Counted from the first letter of the stretch, positions 1-11,562 are shown. The stretch: 64,000 nucleotides of DNA from Spirometra erinaceieuropaei (GCA_902702965.1 CACRXP010000630.1:223806-287805); one strand, 5' to 3'. Translations and numbers: made by a program. Notes: a model not told the origin generated them from the sequence alone.

Positions 1-763
1 ACGCGCAGATGGCCAGATGGTGCGACCCGGTCTCTAGCCAAGAAATCACAGGGACAACGTACGACCACAGTGAGTTAGCGTTACGCCAGCACCAACCATG
101 ATCACCTAGTCTCCCCTTCCGTCACCCCGCGTTGTCAGGCTGCAAAACTCTTCATACGCTATTGCTTTTTATGGTCTCTGAAGGTGGTCTCAGGCCCTCC
201 CGATGATCGCATGTCCTTCTTTGCAGCAAGAACAGGGGGACTCGCATATTCACCCCTATTTGTTTAGAAATCTATACATTTTCGCTTGTGTATTTTTTTT
301 CCTTTTTAATTTCCAAAATCTTTTTTGTCCTTTTTGGTCATGAACTTTCCATGACGAATTATCAGGGAACTGATTTTCAGTAACCAAAGATTGTAAAAAT
401 TCCGCCAGATTTGTTCTTAACTGTTCGAATGCTAAAGCGATTAATATGTCATTCATGACCAGTCGGTACTCCTTTATCTATTTATTGCCTGTCGCTACGT
501 GACAGCGTGCGAGGACTCTAGATGTACCCCAAGGTGCAACCCGATCGGTGACCGCCATTGCATTGCTGTCAGACGACGGGCTGGTGTAATCGACTTAACA
601 ATTCACACGTACAACTAGGCGTGTGTGAAGAGCCTTTTCTTTTTTCATTTTATAACCACTTAATCTATGCTACCTCGGCTATACCACATATATATGTTAT
701 CATGATAGTGGAAGCGAGGAAGTGTCCGAAACGCCAATACAAATACGATTTGTTCCATGAGCT
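1..763. other. No gene seen
   Basis: Unassigned, moderately AT-rich sequence. The short open frames here have no recognisable domain and do not look like coding sequence. Confidence 0.5.
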
Positions 764-793
764 CTCCTTCTTTTCTTCTTCTTCGTCTTCTTC
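764..793 (+). repeat. Imperfect CTT microsatellite
   Basis: A pyrimidine-rich run made of CTT-like units. It creates a false poly-Glu/Lys stretch when read on the minus strand. Confidence 0.7.
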
Positions 794-797
794 AGGG

Positions 798-877
798 ATT
801 GATGAACGCGAGAGCCTAAGGCACAACGGGCGTGTGAGTTCCGTAAAACGATTGGTGAGCGTCCCTCTACCATCATA
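798..877 (-). mobile_element. SINE fragment (5' module)
   Basis: On the minus strand this reads GGTAG, then GCTCACCAATCG, a TTACGGAACTCAC-like stretch, then CCGTTGTGCCTTAG. The same ordered blocks occur at 53090-53165, 59323-59460 and, reversed, at 21000-21100. It is the leading module of the SINE family seen throughout the window. The tRNA-like and internal modules are missing here. Confidence 0.55.
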
Positions 878-954
878 TATACATATGCACACATGTATAA
901 ATTGGAAAACAGGCATCCCAAGAGATATAATTAGGAAGATGGAATTCTTTGGAA

Positions 955-1290
955 AACAGTAAACTTTATTGTGTAAATTTTCGAGACTGGTTCCCCAGCT
1001 CGTCTTCAGACAACGGGCGTGCAAAGACAATTAACTTCTAGACCGAGTCTGACAAAGGATTCTATGATTGGTGAAAGTCATTTTCTCGGGATTGGTTGGG
1101 TCAGTTTGAATCTGTCCTTAACGATTTTGTATGTGGCATCTAGATCGATATGTCGGTTGATGCATGTCTCGTCTGAGGGCATTGCCTCCAGGAGTTCGCG
1201 GCATTTTCTTATTGGGCAGGCGCCAACAATGCGAGTGTTTTCCCATGCAAATTTGTGCCCAGTGTCCAGTATGCGCGTGGTCACCTGAGA
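955..1290 (-). mobile_element. Penelope-like element, truncated 3' end (GIY-YIG tail)
   Basis: The minus-strand frame 1284-1078 reads HKFAWENTRIVGA, then RELLEA and INRHIDLDATYKI. These are the conserved blocks of the C-terminal GIY-YIG-type endonuclease of Penelope-like retroelements. The same blocks recur on the plus strand at 4440-4790. Downstream, 1010-978 holds a GACGA-stem-loop-CGAAA arrangement and then an AATAAAG signal, as in the terminal repeats of these elements. No reverse transcriptase is attached, so this is a 5'-truncated, dead copy. I infer the same subfamily as 4440-4960, because both coding tail and terminal stretch match. Confidence 0.75.
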
Positions 1291-1438
1291 TAGATTGGAT
1301 GGGATAGGTATATGTACGTTTGTGTATACATGGTAGAGAGATGCTCACTGATCGCGTTATGAAACACACTCGTCCCGCTTTGTGCCTTGCAGCTCAATCA
1401 CGAGCCTTGTCAAAAGCCGCAAAACGGCAGAATGAAAT

Positions 1439-1682
1439 TGCCGAAAAAGACAAGGGAGACTGCAGTGGCCATTTCTGGCTTACTAGTCGTCATTAGAAAA
1501 CCATACCCAATCCTAAGTTTGGCAACCACTGGGGCTCGAACTCGCGACCTATTGGTTAACAATCCAATTAATATAATACTAGCCGTTATGCGGCTGGGAA
1601 ACAGGGCTCTAGATCGAACCCCAAAAGCCGAAACCAGACGAGTGAATCTCGTAGCCGATCGGTGAGCGTCCATTCACCATCG
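1439..1682 (-). mobile_element. tRNA-derived SINE, diverged copy
   Basis: It contains the module GACAAGGGAGACTG-(C)AGTGGCCATTTCTGG, a B-box-like GGCTCGAACTCGCGACC (antisense to a tRNA T-arm) and a closing GGTGAGCG module. These are in the same order as the better copy at 8612-8859. The tRNA-like sense is on the minus strand. It lies head-to-head with the next copy. Confidence 0.7.
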
Positions 1683-1696
1683 TTAATATTCCCGAT

Positions 1697-1860
1697 GGAA
1701 AGCTACAGGACAAGGAGCCCGAGTGTTGGGCTTTCAACCAACAGGTCGCAGGTTCGAGCCTCAGAAGTTATAACAACCTGGCATCGAGTATGGCTCGCCG
1801 ATAACGGCTAATAGGCCAGAAATTGCCATTCTAGCACTTCTTGTCTTTGCCAGCATTCCA
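1697..1860 (+). mobile_element. tRNA-derived SINE, partial copy
   Basis: Opposite orientation to the preceding copy. GGTCGCAGGTTCGAGCCTC is a good B-box/T-arm match on the plus strand. It is followed by TAATAGGCCAGAAATTGCCA and CTTGTCTTTG, the reverse complement of the SINE internal module. Confidence 0.7.
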
Positions 1861-2349
1861 TTTCTGCGTGCATATATACAGTATAGGACCTAGCTGACCA
1901 AATGTGATCGGCGTTTGCTTGGGTAGTGTCGCACACATTTTGTAACCATTTTTGTTTAGTATATTTATTTCCGGCGCAGAAAACCTTTCACTTAAGAAGA
2001 AATCACTTCAAATCGGTTTAAAGGAAGGAAAGGAAGCCCAGATTAGGCGAAATCAGACGTTTCCTACACTATCGACGTCACTCGTTTTTTCGGATAGGCT
2101 ATAAAGGATCATTAATAAACGCAAAAATTTCTTCAAGTAAATCCCTCCTGAAAACGAAAAATTGGATTTTGATTCCATGAGAATCAGGAGGATTCAGATG
2201 GGCGAAATCTCGTTGTTCTCAAGAAACAAGAAGCGGATTAGGCTTTTAAAGTTTTATTTCGCAAATTCGTGACTTTTATGCCATAAAATGCAGTAACAAA
2301 CTTGTTTGACAATAGTTTGTTTTACCACACCGAGAATTAGTAGGCGTAA
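1861..2349. other. No gene seen
   Basis: Unassigned AT-rich sequence between a SINE and the Tc1-like remnant. I could not recognise terminal inverted repeats for the transposon here. Confidence 0.4.
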
Positions 2350-3420
2350 ACAAATATACATAAAGTAGCCGCGACATGCTGTCACTTTTCTGTGTCAAGC
2401 CGTACCATGAATATTTCGAAGCACTTCCCGACCCACGTCAATTTTAGTCGATACAAAAATTGACACTCGAAGGGCTGCTACATGTCCGTTTGCTAGTTTT
2501 CTCAATATTTGCCGAGTCACTCTGTGGAGAATTATTAACAGTAGAACAGTGCCTAGAACTAGGCAAGATGGGCTAAAACGGTCCACAAGCAGGCAAGACA
2601 ACGATTTTATTCGCCGTAACCTAAAAAGGTGCCATTATATGCCTCTTAGGGCTAACAACAGGGAACATTTGTCAATGTTAACTCTGTGCGAATTCAGACG
2701 AAAGATGATAGAATTCGACCTTTATCAGCAAAATGCTATGGTAAAGCCATTCAAAGTAGAGAACGTTGTCTGTTTGCTCAAGAATATACTGATCACAGGC
2801 TTTCATTAAAAAAAACGTTTAATTTTGTAGTGGGGTCTTATTTTTAGGCAAGCCTCTGAAGTTGGCCTAGGTGATCGTATGTGGTGAGAACTTCACATGA
2901 GACAACACTGTATCGAGAGTAAGTCTCAAGAACTGTCGATGCCTGGTGACTTAAATGATTAAAAAATTCGGAGAGTGATTGATCTAACGGTCAGTAACGG
3001 TGACCATCCATGGCAAGGTGTTAAACGACGTCGTAAAGAATGCTTTCGGTTACAACGGCCTTTAACGACTTCAAATGGACGTTGTAATCTTGCAGGATAA
3101 AATCCCTGTTTACCGCTCAAAGAGAATATGATTCCAGTTTAGGTTGCGAATACAATCTAACTTTTACAAGCTACAGCCAACCTTTTCGCCTGCGACTTGC
3201 GAAACATACTTATTCCTGCCGTAGTCCTGACCTCAATCCCATTTACAATCCCTTTGCGATTATCAAAAGAAATTGAGACCAAGCAAGAAAACACCTTTCA
3301 ATGCGACAAAAGCTGGATTTTGCGCCTAACAATTATATAGACCAAACCACCATAGTCAACTTGGTAGTCTTCATGTCGTGTCGACATACAGTTGTTTTAC
3401 CAGTAAAAAGACAACCAACA
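2350..3420 (+). pseudogene. Tc1/mariner-like transposase remnant
   Basis: Translated in shifting plus frames, this region follows the order of a Tc1-type DDE transposase. Around 2500-2560 is a helix-turn-helix piece reading TLWRIINSRTVPRTRQDG. At 2580-2640 comes STSRQDNDFIRRNLKR, and near 3090 LQDKIPVYRSKR, which matches the block carrying the second catalytic Asp. At 3217-3273 SPDLNPIYNPFAIIKR matches the block normally written SPDLNPIEN, and here the catalytic Glu is Tyr. A MPRR-type C-terminal block follows near 3370. Several frameshifts and stops make it non-functional. A second copy of the same family, only its 5' part, lies at 24075-24380. The two share the leader around ACAAATATACA and GCGACATGCTG. 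Confidence 0.7.
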
Positions 3421-3849
3421 ATATGCTAATATGTTCTATTTATAACTGTTTTTCATTATTTTTTCGTTGTATAATATTCCATTTCTCTCCTGTCAGTTAT
3501 ATTGGGTCTTAAATAATTGACATGACATAAAGTCATCATTTGATTCGATGGTTTGTGAATAATAATGATTTATAAGCCAAAGCGTGCCTTCCCTAGAAAA
3601 TCGATTTCTTTAACAGTATAACTTTCAGGGATGTGGAGTAGGTGGCTCGTGTTCTAGAAAAGTTTTAGTGCGACATTTGTGACCTTTCCTCTGATAGGCG
3701 AGGAACTGTATATACACATATTCAAACATGGATGGCTGTTTACCTGGTCCATTCGCTTTCTGAATCAAACAAGCAAACAATATATATAGCCGATAGAAAC
3801 GAAAATGAGATATTCCCGAGATAAATGAAACGAATAGACAATCTCAGGG
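3421..3849. other. No gene seen
   Basis: AT-rich unassigned sequence downstream of the transposase remnant. Confidence 0.4.
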
Positions 3850-3915
3850 ACCATAATTATATTGTCCCGACGTTTCAAAAGCAGACAAGCTTCCTCGTCG
3901 GATTTGATTATTGTA
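3850..3915 (-). ncRNA. Hammerhead-like motif of a Penelope terminal repeat (decayed)
   Basis: On the minus strand, CCGACGA is followed directly by GGAAGC, a six-base loop TTGTCT, GCTTTT and GAAACGTC. GGAAGC and GCTTTT can pair completely, counting G-U pairs. This is the core-stem II-GAAAC layout of a hammerhead ribozyme, which Penelope-like elements are known to carry in their terminal repeats. The canonical core is CUGANGA, and here U4 is C, so activity is doubtful. Confidence 0.5.
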
Positions 3916-4003
3916 CCGCGCTCAGAGTATTTACGGTCATGTAAGCACAGCGTTAGTAACACAGGTTTATCTTAACAGTTGACACACCAGTGGTGAGTGG
4001 ATG

Positions 4004-4196
4004 GGGGGAGTCGTTAATCGTCATGCCTCCCAGTGGGCGAAGGGGCGGTGCCTTGGCTATGGTTCTTTTCGCCCGTTTACATACAGGAGTCACCTCTGTA
4101 TCTACCGCGGCGGAGGCGGAAGGAGGGGGACTTGTAAATCGACATGCCTCTCGTCGGGACTCGGTGTTTGGACATTGGCGGCCTTCGCCCGAATCG
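4004..4196. repeat. Two diverged direct repeats, period about 120 bp
   Basis: The stretch 4004-4078 (GGGGGAGTCGTTAATCGTCA, then CATGCCTCC and TTTTCGCCCG) reappears at 4124-4196 as GGGGGACTTGTAAATCGACA, CATGCCTCT and CTTCGCCCG. The units are GC-richer than the flanks. They are not assigned to a known family. Confidence 0.55.
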
Positions 4197-4439
4197 AATG
4201 GAAATGAAATACCTTTTCAGACGATTTCCCTAAAATTGGTGCCCGAATGACTTTTTATGTCGACCAATGAAATATCAACAATTAAAGAAGAAAGGTATTT
4301 CCAAATTTACGACCACCTAGACGCCAAAATCAATAGCCTGACGAACTCTCCCTTGCGTTAGATAGTATTTGAACCTATCGAAAGACATTTTAAAAAACCA
4401 GATACAAGTGGCACACCAACCGACAACTAACGTAAGCAC

Positions 4440-4960
4440 AGAGCTTGGTTGAATACCTCGACAGAAAAGGTTATGTCTGCAAAATCCTGTGTGTCCGTCG
4501 TAGTGCAGTTTATTGTGGCCAAATTGGGAAATCTGCCTCAATCCGTATACGCAAACTTCGGTCAGCGATAAGAAGACAACGCCATCTATCCCAATTAGTC
4601 TTGTACTCACAGGATACAAAGCACCAATTTTCCTGGGAGAATACTCGCATTGTTGGCGCCTGCGCAATAAGCAGAGACCGTGAGCTCCCCGGAGGCACTC
4701 AGATTAGGCGGGCATCGATAGGCATATCAACTTAGACGCCGCATACAAAATCCTCAAGGGGAAAAATATCAACGGGCACAACCAATTCCAAAGGGATAAC
4801 GGGATGCAATTGACGAGCATAGGCACAGACTCGACTAACCGTTACCTTTTTTGTTTCACACGATTTATTTTTCAGTAGCTATGTACACCACCCATGGTCT
4901 AAAGATGAGCTAAGGAACAAACCTCGAAAGTTTAAGCGAAGTCATGTTTTTTCCTCTTTT
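4440..4960 (+). mobile_element. Penelope-like element, truncated 3' end (GIY-YIG tail)
   Basis: The frame from 4445 reads AVYCGQIGK, IRKLRSAIRRQ, then HQFSWENTRIVGA. After a frameshift, RHINLDAAYKILKG appears near 4715-4755. These are successive blocks of the Penelope C-terminal endonuclease. The tail at 4898-4935 (GTCTAAAGATGAGCTAAGGA) matches the tail of the minus-strand copy at 955-1290. The RT domain is absent, so this is a 5'-truncated insertion. Confidence 0.75.
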
Positions 4961-5034
4961 GTCGACTAAATTCATCGGAATGTCCGTTTTTAAGTAAAAT
5001 ATATATCATTCACTTTGACCGAACTGTAAAAAAA

Positions 5035-5105
5035 CCCGGGGCCTCCTTGAGATTCGAACCCACGACAGCAAGGGGAGGCTTTAGTACAGTTCATTGCAGT
5101 TAACT
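5035..5105 (-). mobile_element. Possible tRNA-derived SINE fragment
   Basis: On the minus strand there is a T-arm-like GTGGGTTCGAATCTCAAGG after a short anticodon-arm-like stretch. No complete cloverleaf can be drawn. A SINE head is more likely than a tRNA gene. Confidence 0.35.
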
Positions 5106-7729
5106 CAACTTTTACTCATTAGAATGTAGGTTTAGTTTTAACGGCCCTCAAACTGACTCAAGCGAAATGCTCTCCTTCAACCTCGCCTCGAGGGACTTTG
5201 TACATATATATAGTTGAGACGCGTCTGTACTTGCCTGAACTATTTTCGAGGACGTCTTGTGCACAGTCCTAGAGAGCCTTTTAACAGCAAGTGCAGTTCT
5301 TCGCTTCCTTAGATGAATGCGTGGTGGTGGCTGACGTGACCTTAACTTGGGGTCAGCTCCCACTGTTGTCTCTCTCACGTCCTCGATTATCCTGTACTTC
5401 TGTTTTATTAGCCTTTCGAATCACACGCTGAAATCTTTCTGCCTAAAGAATCAAGGGGGTTGCATAAGCAACGTACTTAAACTATGCAATGAGATCGATT
5501 AAATCTCGACTGAAGTGATCGGTTATGCCTTCCAAGGGAGCAGCTACTTAAGTGAGCTTGGACTGGTAACAAATGTTGGCATCATCTTAAGTTACTTCGC
5601 ACATGGGGACGGGCTTGTCTCCGGTTAAGAATATCCCTGGCCAGTTGTGTAGATCCTACACGTAATTATAACCTCTGCCTAAGTTTTGTATAACATTCCT
5701 ATAACTTTCTATTCCCTTAAGAAATCGAAAAATGAATTTCCTACAGTCGGATTTTATGAAATACAATGAACCCTCCTCGATGGCGGTGGCTGCATCCCAG
5801 GACCCAAAGCGAAAAGTGCACACCCAAGAAGTAGAAACCATATGTTTTTATGGTCATCTCCATACTTTCTAAGTCCTTATAGAAAATCCCACATTCCTAT
5901 TGACATTTTTCACACGGTCACGCAGTATAAACCCTTTATATTTTCATAGATGTTAGGTAAGACACGTTGAAACTATGTACGCAAACGTATTATTTATATA
6001 AAATACCTTCCCATGCATGAAACCGATTGGGAAAATCAACTGAAAAAGTATGGGACGGAAACAAAAAGGCCATGACTTGCAGAAATCCGCGAACTAGCTA
6101 AGAAGTATGGGGTATATATTTACATATATACTTGCATATAATATCCGCCGTAGCGCAAAACCGCGAAATTCGAAGCGCGATATATCAAAGGAGTTCCACA
6201 GTATTTTTTTTAATTTAGTGCTTGAAGGTATACAGTATTCGGGCATTCCAGAGGTTCAGTAATTCCCATCGTTAGGAATAAGATCCCTTTCAGATGTTCG
6301 TACGGCCTTTAAATTCCCTTGAACAAAAGTCCCTTATAAGTTACTTCTTTTTTCAAAACGGCATCCATACACTCACAGCACGTCACAGCCCATAAAAAGC
6401 ATTTATATACCTCGTAGATGAACCTTAGATTCATACAGATAACAGTTTACAGTTTACTTTCCTAGTTAAAGTGAGTCGAGAAGTTTTCATTTACCACAAA
6501 ACTTGTAAGAGAAAGGGGCATGCTGTCTGTCATTTTAAAAAATAATCATCTATTTTTTTAGTAACGAAGACACTGGAGTGATATTCCACTTGAATTGCGA
6601 GAAAATCAGCATCCTTCTTTTAAAAAATGTTAAGATTGTAGTTAGTAATAACCTGTAAACTTATTTCGATTTCTGTGTTGCTTTAATAAACAGACCTTTT
6701 CATTTGCTGTTCCTGCACGAAACTCTGTGAATAGGAATAATGACGTTTTCTTTTCATCCACTGTTGTCGGTTATTGCGCTTTGAACTTGTAAACACGATG
6801 AGTGAACAAAGGGTGTGGTAAAAGTTAATTCGTCCAGAATTTAAAATAGGCATAAACAGCAGAATTCATTGATACCAACAAAGTTTGCAACTGCTTGTCA
6901 GCTGAAATCCGTCGCGTCATAAGACAGATAACGAATAAGAGGCAAAAAACAAACGGAATTTGCACAGCATAGTTATTGTTTAGTGCACGCAGAGCAATCA
7001 ATAAATTCTGCTGTGTATGTCTGTTTTAGCTTCATACCGGAGAATAGGCTTCCGATTTCTCATTCAGAATTGCCAAGTCCAACAATTTGGAACAATCCAC
7101 TGCGCACTTCATTCACTTAGGCGCTTAAGGAGATAGGTCCTAAACTGCCAGTTCAAATAGTGCAGTCCGTCGCATTTAAACTCCAGGAAAGTGCCAGTCT
7201 GAGGCCGCTACCAAAAGGGAGTAAAAGGTTCTGTCAATTCCTTCTACAATGTTGTAATTCTAATAATGAGAAAACGGAATTCTATGCACACGATACACTG
7301 ACTTTCAGATGTTCCCTCATAGATTTTGGAGTCCAGATTAATGGGATTCCCACGGCCGGAGACCCTCTTGACGAAAACAGTGGTTTATATCTGTAAGCCT
7401 TCAGCTGTTTTTATGTTTCACTGCACGCTGTCGGCCCTCCCACTGTTGATCTGAGTTCCGTCGTTCGTTTTCTTTAATTTTCATTATCGATGATGTCCTA
7501 TGTGCGATACTTCGCTCAGATTTTCTAACTAAGTTTGACTTCTAGTTGACTGCAGATATATCCGTCTACATAACCAGAGCACTAAAGTATATTGTAAGGT
7601 TGTTTATTTTTCCACAACTTCAGTATGACCACTCGCCGTCACCATTACTTATGAAACCTGTCCTTGCCATATTCGGTTTCAACTGTTAACAAGCGTCGTG
7701 TGTCGCAGCGATTTCCCGACTTCCGGGTC
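5106..7729. other. No gene supported
   Basis: 2.6 kb of AT-rich sequence without a recognisable gene. An open frame at 5378-5148 (minus) has a basic composition but starts with GTG and shows no domain. An isolated exon cannot be excluded. Confidence 0.4.
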
Positions 7730-8080
7730 CCATATGACGCCTCGTATTGCATTCTCACCAGCTCCTGCTCCTTCGCTTCCTATAATCTCCAAATAATCAG
7801 GGTTGAATTTGACTGCACGCCGAGGCTTGGAGTTGTCAAGCGTCTTCCCCGCATGTGAACCCGAAACAGGCCGCTGGTGACCGGCGAAAATTTGATGATC
7901 ATAGAGCTCTGTACAACGTAAAGACTCCAGACTCGTATCTGTTGTTTCACTTCCAAGACTTTACAAAAAGGACTTCTCGGTTAAAATACTGTCTTGGAGG
8001 TACTCGTCAGTTTTGTCAGACTTCTTTAAATGTCATTTGGTCTTTGTCCGTAAGGTCTTTCCAACCATTCTCTAAGCGCT
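7730..8080 (+). pseudogene. Gypsy-type retrotransposon fragment (start of RT)
   Basis: The frame from 7855 reads NPKQAAGDRRKFDDHRALYN, then TPDSYLLFHFQDFT. This matches the first block of Gypsy reverse transcriptases (pattern GDWRPCGDYRALN, TPDRYP, HLQDF). Just upstream, in another frame, VEFDCTPRLGVVKRLP matches the linker before the RT. No catalytic box follows, so only the RT N-terminus is left. The element is on the plus strand, unlike the three large Gypsy copies further right. Confidence 0.65.
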
Positions 8081-8593
8081 TTTTCATCGTTTCTACCCAT
8101 CTTTATGACTTTCTGAGGGAGACCTTGAATAAAGTCAACCATATGTGGCATCCCCCATTCATAATTGAGTCCATTTATAAATTCGTTGCGATATGCAACC
8201 TGGCGAACGGACCTTCAGGGCACTCCCCTTGATCTAATCCGGCAATACTAAAGTTTCTTCCGAGTCAAAACAATTGTCTCCAAGAGCCAAAAATCAAGGA
8301 GGTGACAAGTCAGTTTTCCAGCATCATGCGTAAAGACTTGTTCGTCATTCTCGAAGTGCGCCATTTCGTCAATCGATTCAAAGATGGTTACATATGACAC
8401 GACGGCTTATTTTCTGTGAAAAAACCACCAGAGAGGGAAAAGTATCATAGCCTGACTACACATTGCTCGAATGCATGCCTTCAGTGGTGCCATACTACAA
8501 TGAATAAACAGGCAAAGTGCGAGAGTACGGAATTCAAATAATATATTTCAAAGTCATATTGAAAGAACGTTCTGAAATACCTGATTGCAAAAT

Positions 8594-8611
8594 ATAACAC
8601 ACCATTATGTT
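8594..8611. repeat. Target-site duplication, left
   Basis: ATAACACACCATTATGTT is repeated with one mismatch at 8860-8877, directly flanking the SINE at 8612-8859. Confidence 0.85.
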
Positions 8612-8859
8612 ATTACCAACAAAAACAAGAGAGACTGGAATGGTCATGTCTGGCTTATTAGCCGTCGTCAACCAGTCGTACCCAACCCCGAAGTGTGGAA
8701 CACCCGAGGCTCGAACTCGCGACCTGTTAGTTGGAAGTCCACGCCTCTAACCACTGGGCCACGAGCCCGTTGCCCTGTTGGTTTTCGATCGGGAATATAC
8801 AAGAGTAGGGGGCGCTCATTGATTTTCGTAAGAACTATCGGTGAGCGCCTCCTACCACC
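8612..8859 (-). mobile_element. tRNA-derived SINE with target-site duplications
   Basis: The best-preserved copy of the family. On the minus strand the head carries an A-box-like TGGCCCAGTGGTTAGAGGC and a B-box-like GAGTTCGAGCCTC, the split promoter of RNA polymerase III. The body ends with the module whose plus-strand form is GAGACTGGAATGGTCATGTC. A short inverted repeat (GTAGGGGGCGCTCAT / GTGAGCGCCTCCTAC, plus strand) lies at the 5' end of the element. An 18-base duplication on both sides shows a target-primed type insertion. Mobility would have to come from a LINE in trans. Which LINE is not shown by the sequence. Confidence 0.85.
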
Positions 8860-8877
8860 ATAACACACCATTCTGTT
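8860..8877. repeat. Target-site duplication, right
   Basis: ATAACACACCATTCTGTT pairs with 8594-8611 (17 of 18 identical). Confidence 0.85.
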
Positions 8878-8939
8878 CCCCTTAGGAGCTGTGAACTAGA
8901 ACCGCTGACACCGGGGCGCAAACAGTAACTAGAAGAATG

Positions 8940-9040
8940 CTTGAAATGAAGTAAAGGTGACTGAAATGGCCATTTCTGGCGTACTTGTCGCCGTCAGTCG
9001 GTCACATCTAACCGCTTATGTCGTGGCAACCACATATTGC
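8940..9040 (-). mobile_element. SINE fragment
   Basis: Only the internal module is left: GGTGACTGAAATGGCCATTT, then CTTGTCGCCGTCAGTCGGTC. It matches the same module at 8612-8859, 20772-20925 and 59131-59322. Confidence 0.6.
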
Positions 9041-11487
9041 CTTCTTTTTATGTTATTTTATGACGGGGGCTTCCGATGACCAGAAAAATTACGATCTGAA
9101 CTTAGTTAAATTCTCTTGCGAAATGTCTCCGGATTTCTAACAAATAAATAGCTTCACGTCATAATAAAACTGAATTCTCAATATCCATTGCTTATTTCAC
9201 TGCGCTATAAAACGTTAGGTTATATCTAAGGTAATTTCACAGTTTTCCTGTTTCAAGTTCACGCAATGAACCTATTTCAAATAAAGTATGAAGGAAACAA
9301 TTTTGTTTTAGACCGCTTGTTGGTAAAGTACAGCGCACCTTAATTTCCTAAAATGTCGGTTGGAGCCCTTAAATTCTATGCCAAACGGAAAATATAACAT
9401 AATTTGGTCTTCCTCGCCGGTAAGAATGAATGGTCACCTTTGTCATTCGTTCATTCTCCTGTCATCGGCACCTGTCACAGCCCATGTAGAATATATTTTT
9501 ACTTATATTAAGGCCTACATATAAATAAGTATTCTACCTTGGAACTGACCAGACGTTGTTAGCATACGGTCACTCTTTAGAAAAGCGGCCACTTTCTACA
9601 GTTTGCATCTGAAGGCTTAGACTACATGTATTCTGTAGGATTTTATGATTCGTAGTTTTTAAAGACTACTGGCCCTTTTACATTTTCTTGAAAATTTAAA
9701 ATTGCCTAATATGGATGTTTCGTGGAAGAATATACATTAGTTTTTAAATGTTTATATGCACGCTAATTTTAAACCATAGAAAGCACCCGAAGAGATCTTA
9801 AATGGCTGGTATTTTTAAGAGTGACATTAAGAAATTCATTTTTCCCTCATTAGCTACCATATTTCCAAGACCGAAGTATCAAACTTCGTTCAAATACTTG
9901 CCTCCAACATGACATCACTTCCTACCAAATGAACTGTTCAAAAACTCCGCCCATGAAAATCACTTGAATTTATACAATAATAGTTGAAATGATGGAAAAT
10001 ATATTCAACGTCAGCAACTCGATTTCCTGGGGCGATCCCATGGGTAACTGGTGGGTTTCCCAACGGAAAGGTAACGTGTCAGGAAGCAAGGATTTACGAT
10101 GTCCTTTTTATTTTAATATCATGGAAGAATCGTAAGGGCAGTGCATCTAATCGTGGCGCTCTGTTGAGCAAGATGACGCACTGGTCATTACACCACAGAA
10201 ATCCCATGCTTATTTATTGCACAACCACACTTACACAAGGTTTTCTATTTGAAATCATATCCAATGATATCAGCAGAGGTTCTAAAATTCTGCCTATAAC
10301 TTACGTCAACTTTCGGAGCGCTTTCGACCAGCATGAAATCTTGATCATAAAAGTAATCAAAGCACGCTTTGATGTTTGATTTATCACTGGTATATGCAAC
10401 TAGCCTTAGGAGCTAATAAGACTAATTGTCAAAAGCACTGAAACTGCCGGATTCTTAGACCAATTTCAGGAAAAAGTGAAGCGACTTTCGTTTTTTGAAA
10501 CTTTTGGCAAATTACCTACTGTGTCTATCCAACAAGCAGATTTTGTTCTTTTCTATTCGATTGTGGCACATTAGGTCTAAATTTTTAGATTTTAGGAAAA
10601 TTTAGCTACTTTGAAATAATACTTCCTTTTCGGTCGGAAATGATGATAAAGGCTTATACATATTTGCCAATGTTAGGTTTGCTTGAGTGTGCATTTCTAT
10701 AAAAAGATCCATTTAGACTGGGATATTCCATTCATCTGTAAATGAGTTTCATCTCGACATAATCAGTCTTGGAACAGTCTAAAGAGCACGAGCGGTCGAC
10801 ACTATCAACATCACTGAGGCAACTTTTTTAAATGCCTGACGCTGGGAACAGCCTTGGCTACGCTTTATCCCTGGAAACTAAAATGTACAATAAAACCACG
10901 AGGTTTAAAGTACTTTTGAGGGTGTTGATTTGGCCTGATGATAAATGTTTCCACTTTTGCCTCGATTGATTATCCTACATGCAACTGCTTTAACGGCAGC
11001 GATGCCAACATGGCTAGGTGGAGAGGTTGTTGTTCTAGGGTGAGTTAGGTGATTTTGTTATTTGACTAATTTTTAGCTCAATTGCAATCATTTTACACTG
11101 GCCGTTCGTGGTTGACCATCAATAAAGGTTTCCAGGTATTTTATAGAGTCCCTTATTCGCGTGCCACCATGTGATGCGGACTTTCGGTTGCTCCAGTTTA
11201 TAGCATGGCGGCGAATACATGTTGCTGCCTGGTAAATCGCAGTCGCGTGAAGCATGGTAGACGTTATTGTCTTAAGCTGTTCGTAGCGGTCGGATGTGGT
11301 TTGGTAATCTTACCTGGAGTACGCAAACCCCATTCACCTCTAATACGGGACCGGTAGTAATAGGGGGTTTTTACGGGTGGGGCCGGGGAACGTACAGGTG
11401 ACGAGGTCAAGTAGTTGTATGCAAAAGAAAAGCTATTGGGAGTGCGTCGTTGTACTATCAATGGTTGAGAAATAGTTGAGCTATAAC
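9041..11487. other. No gene supported
   Basis: AT-rich sequence with scattered short open frames. The frame around 10164-10379 contains ITYVNFRSAFD, which resembles a LINE RT motif A. Nothing around it supports an RT. Confidence 0.4.
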
Positions 11488-11562
11488 CCTTAATCCCAAT
11501 CCCTAACCCTAATCTTTAACCATAACACCTAACACTAACTCTTAACCCCAACCTCAACAGTA
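11488..11562 (-). repeat. Degenerate telomere-like repeats
   Basis: A run of CCCTAA-like units (CCCTAACCCTAATC and variants) on the plus strand, i.e. TTAGGG-like on the minus strand. The units are too diverged for a functional telomere. Similar tracts are at 28930-29110 and 46076-46333. Confidence 0.7.

Noticed and set aside
256..456. 66-codon minus-strand frame
   Set aside because: Lys-rich low-complexity sequence without support.
5148..5378. Basic 76-codon minus-strand frame
   Set aside because: GTG start and no domain. Kept only as a remark because an isolated exon cannot be excluded.
10164..10379. Possible LINE RT motif (VNFRSAFD)
   Set aside because: One short match only, TTG start, and no RT blocks before or after.
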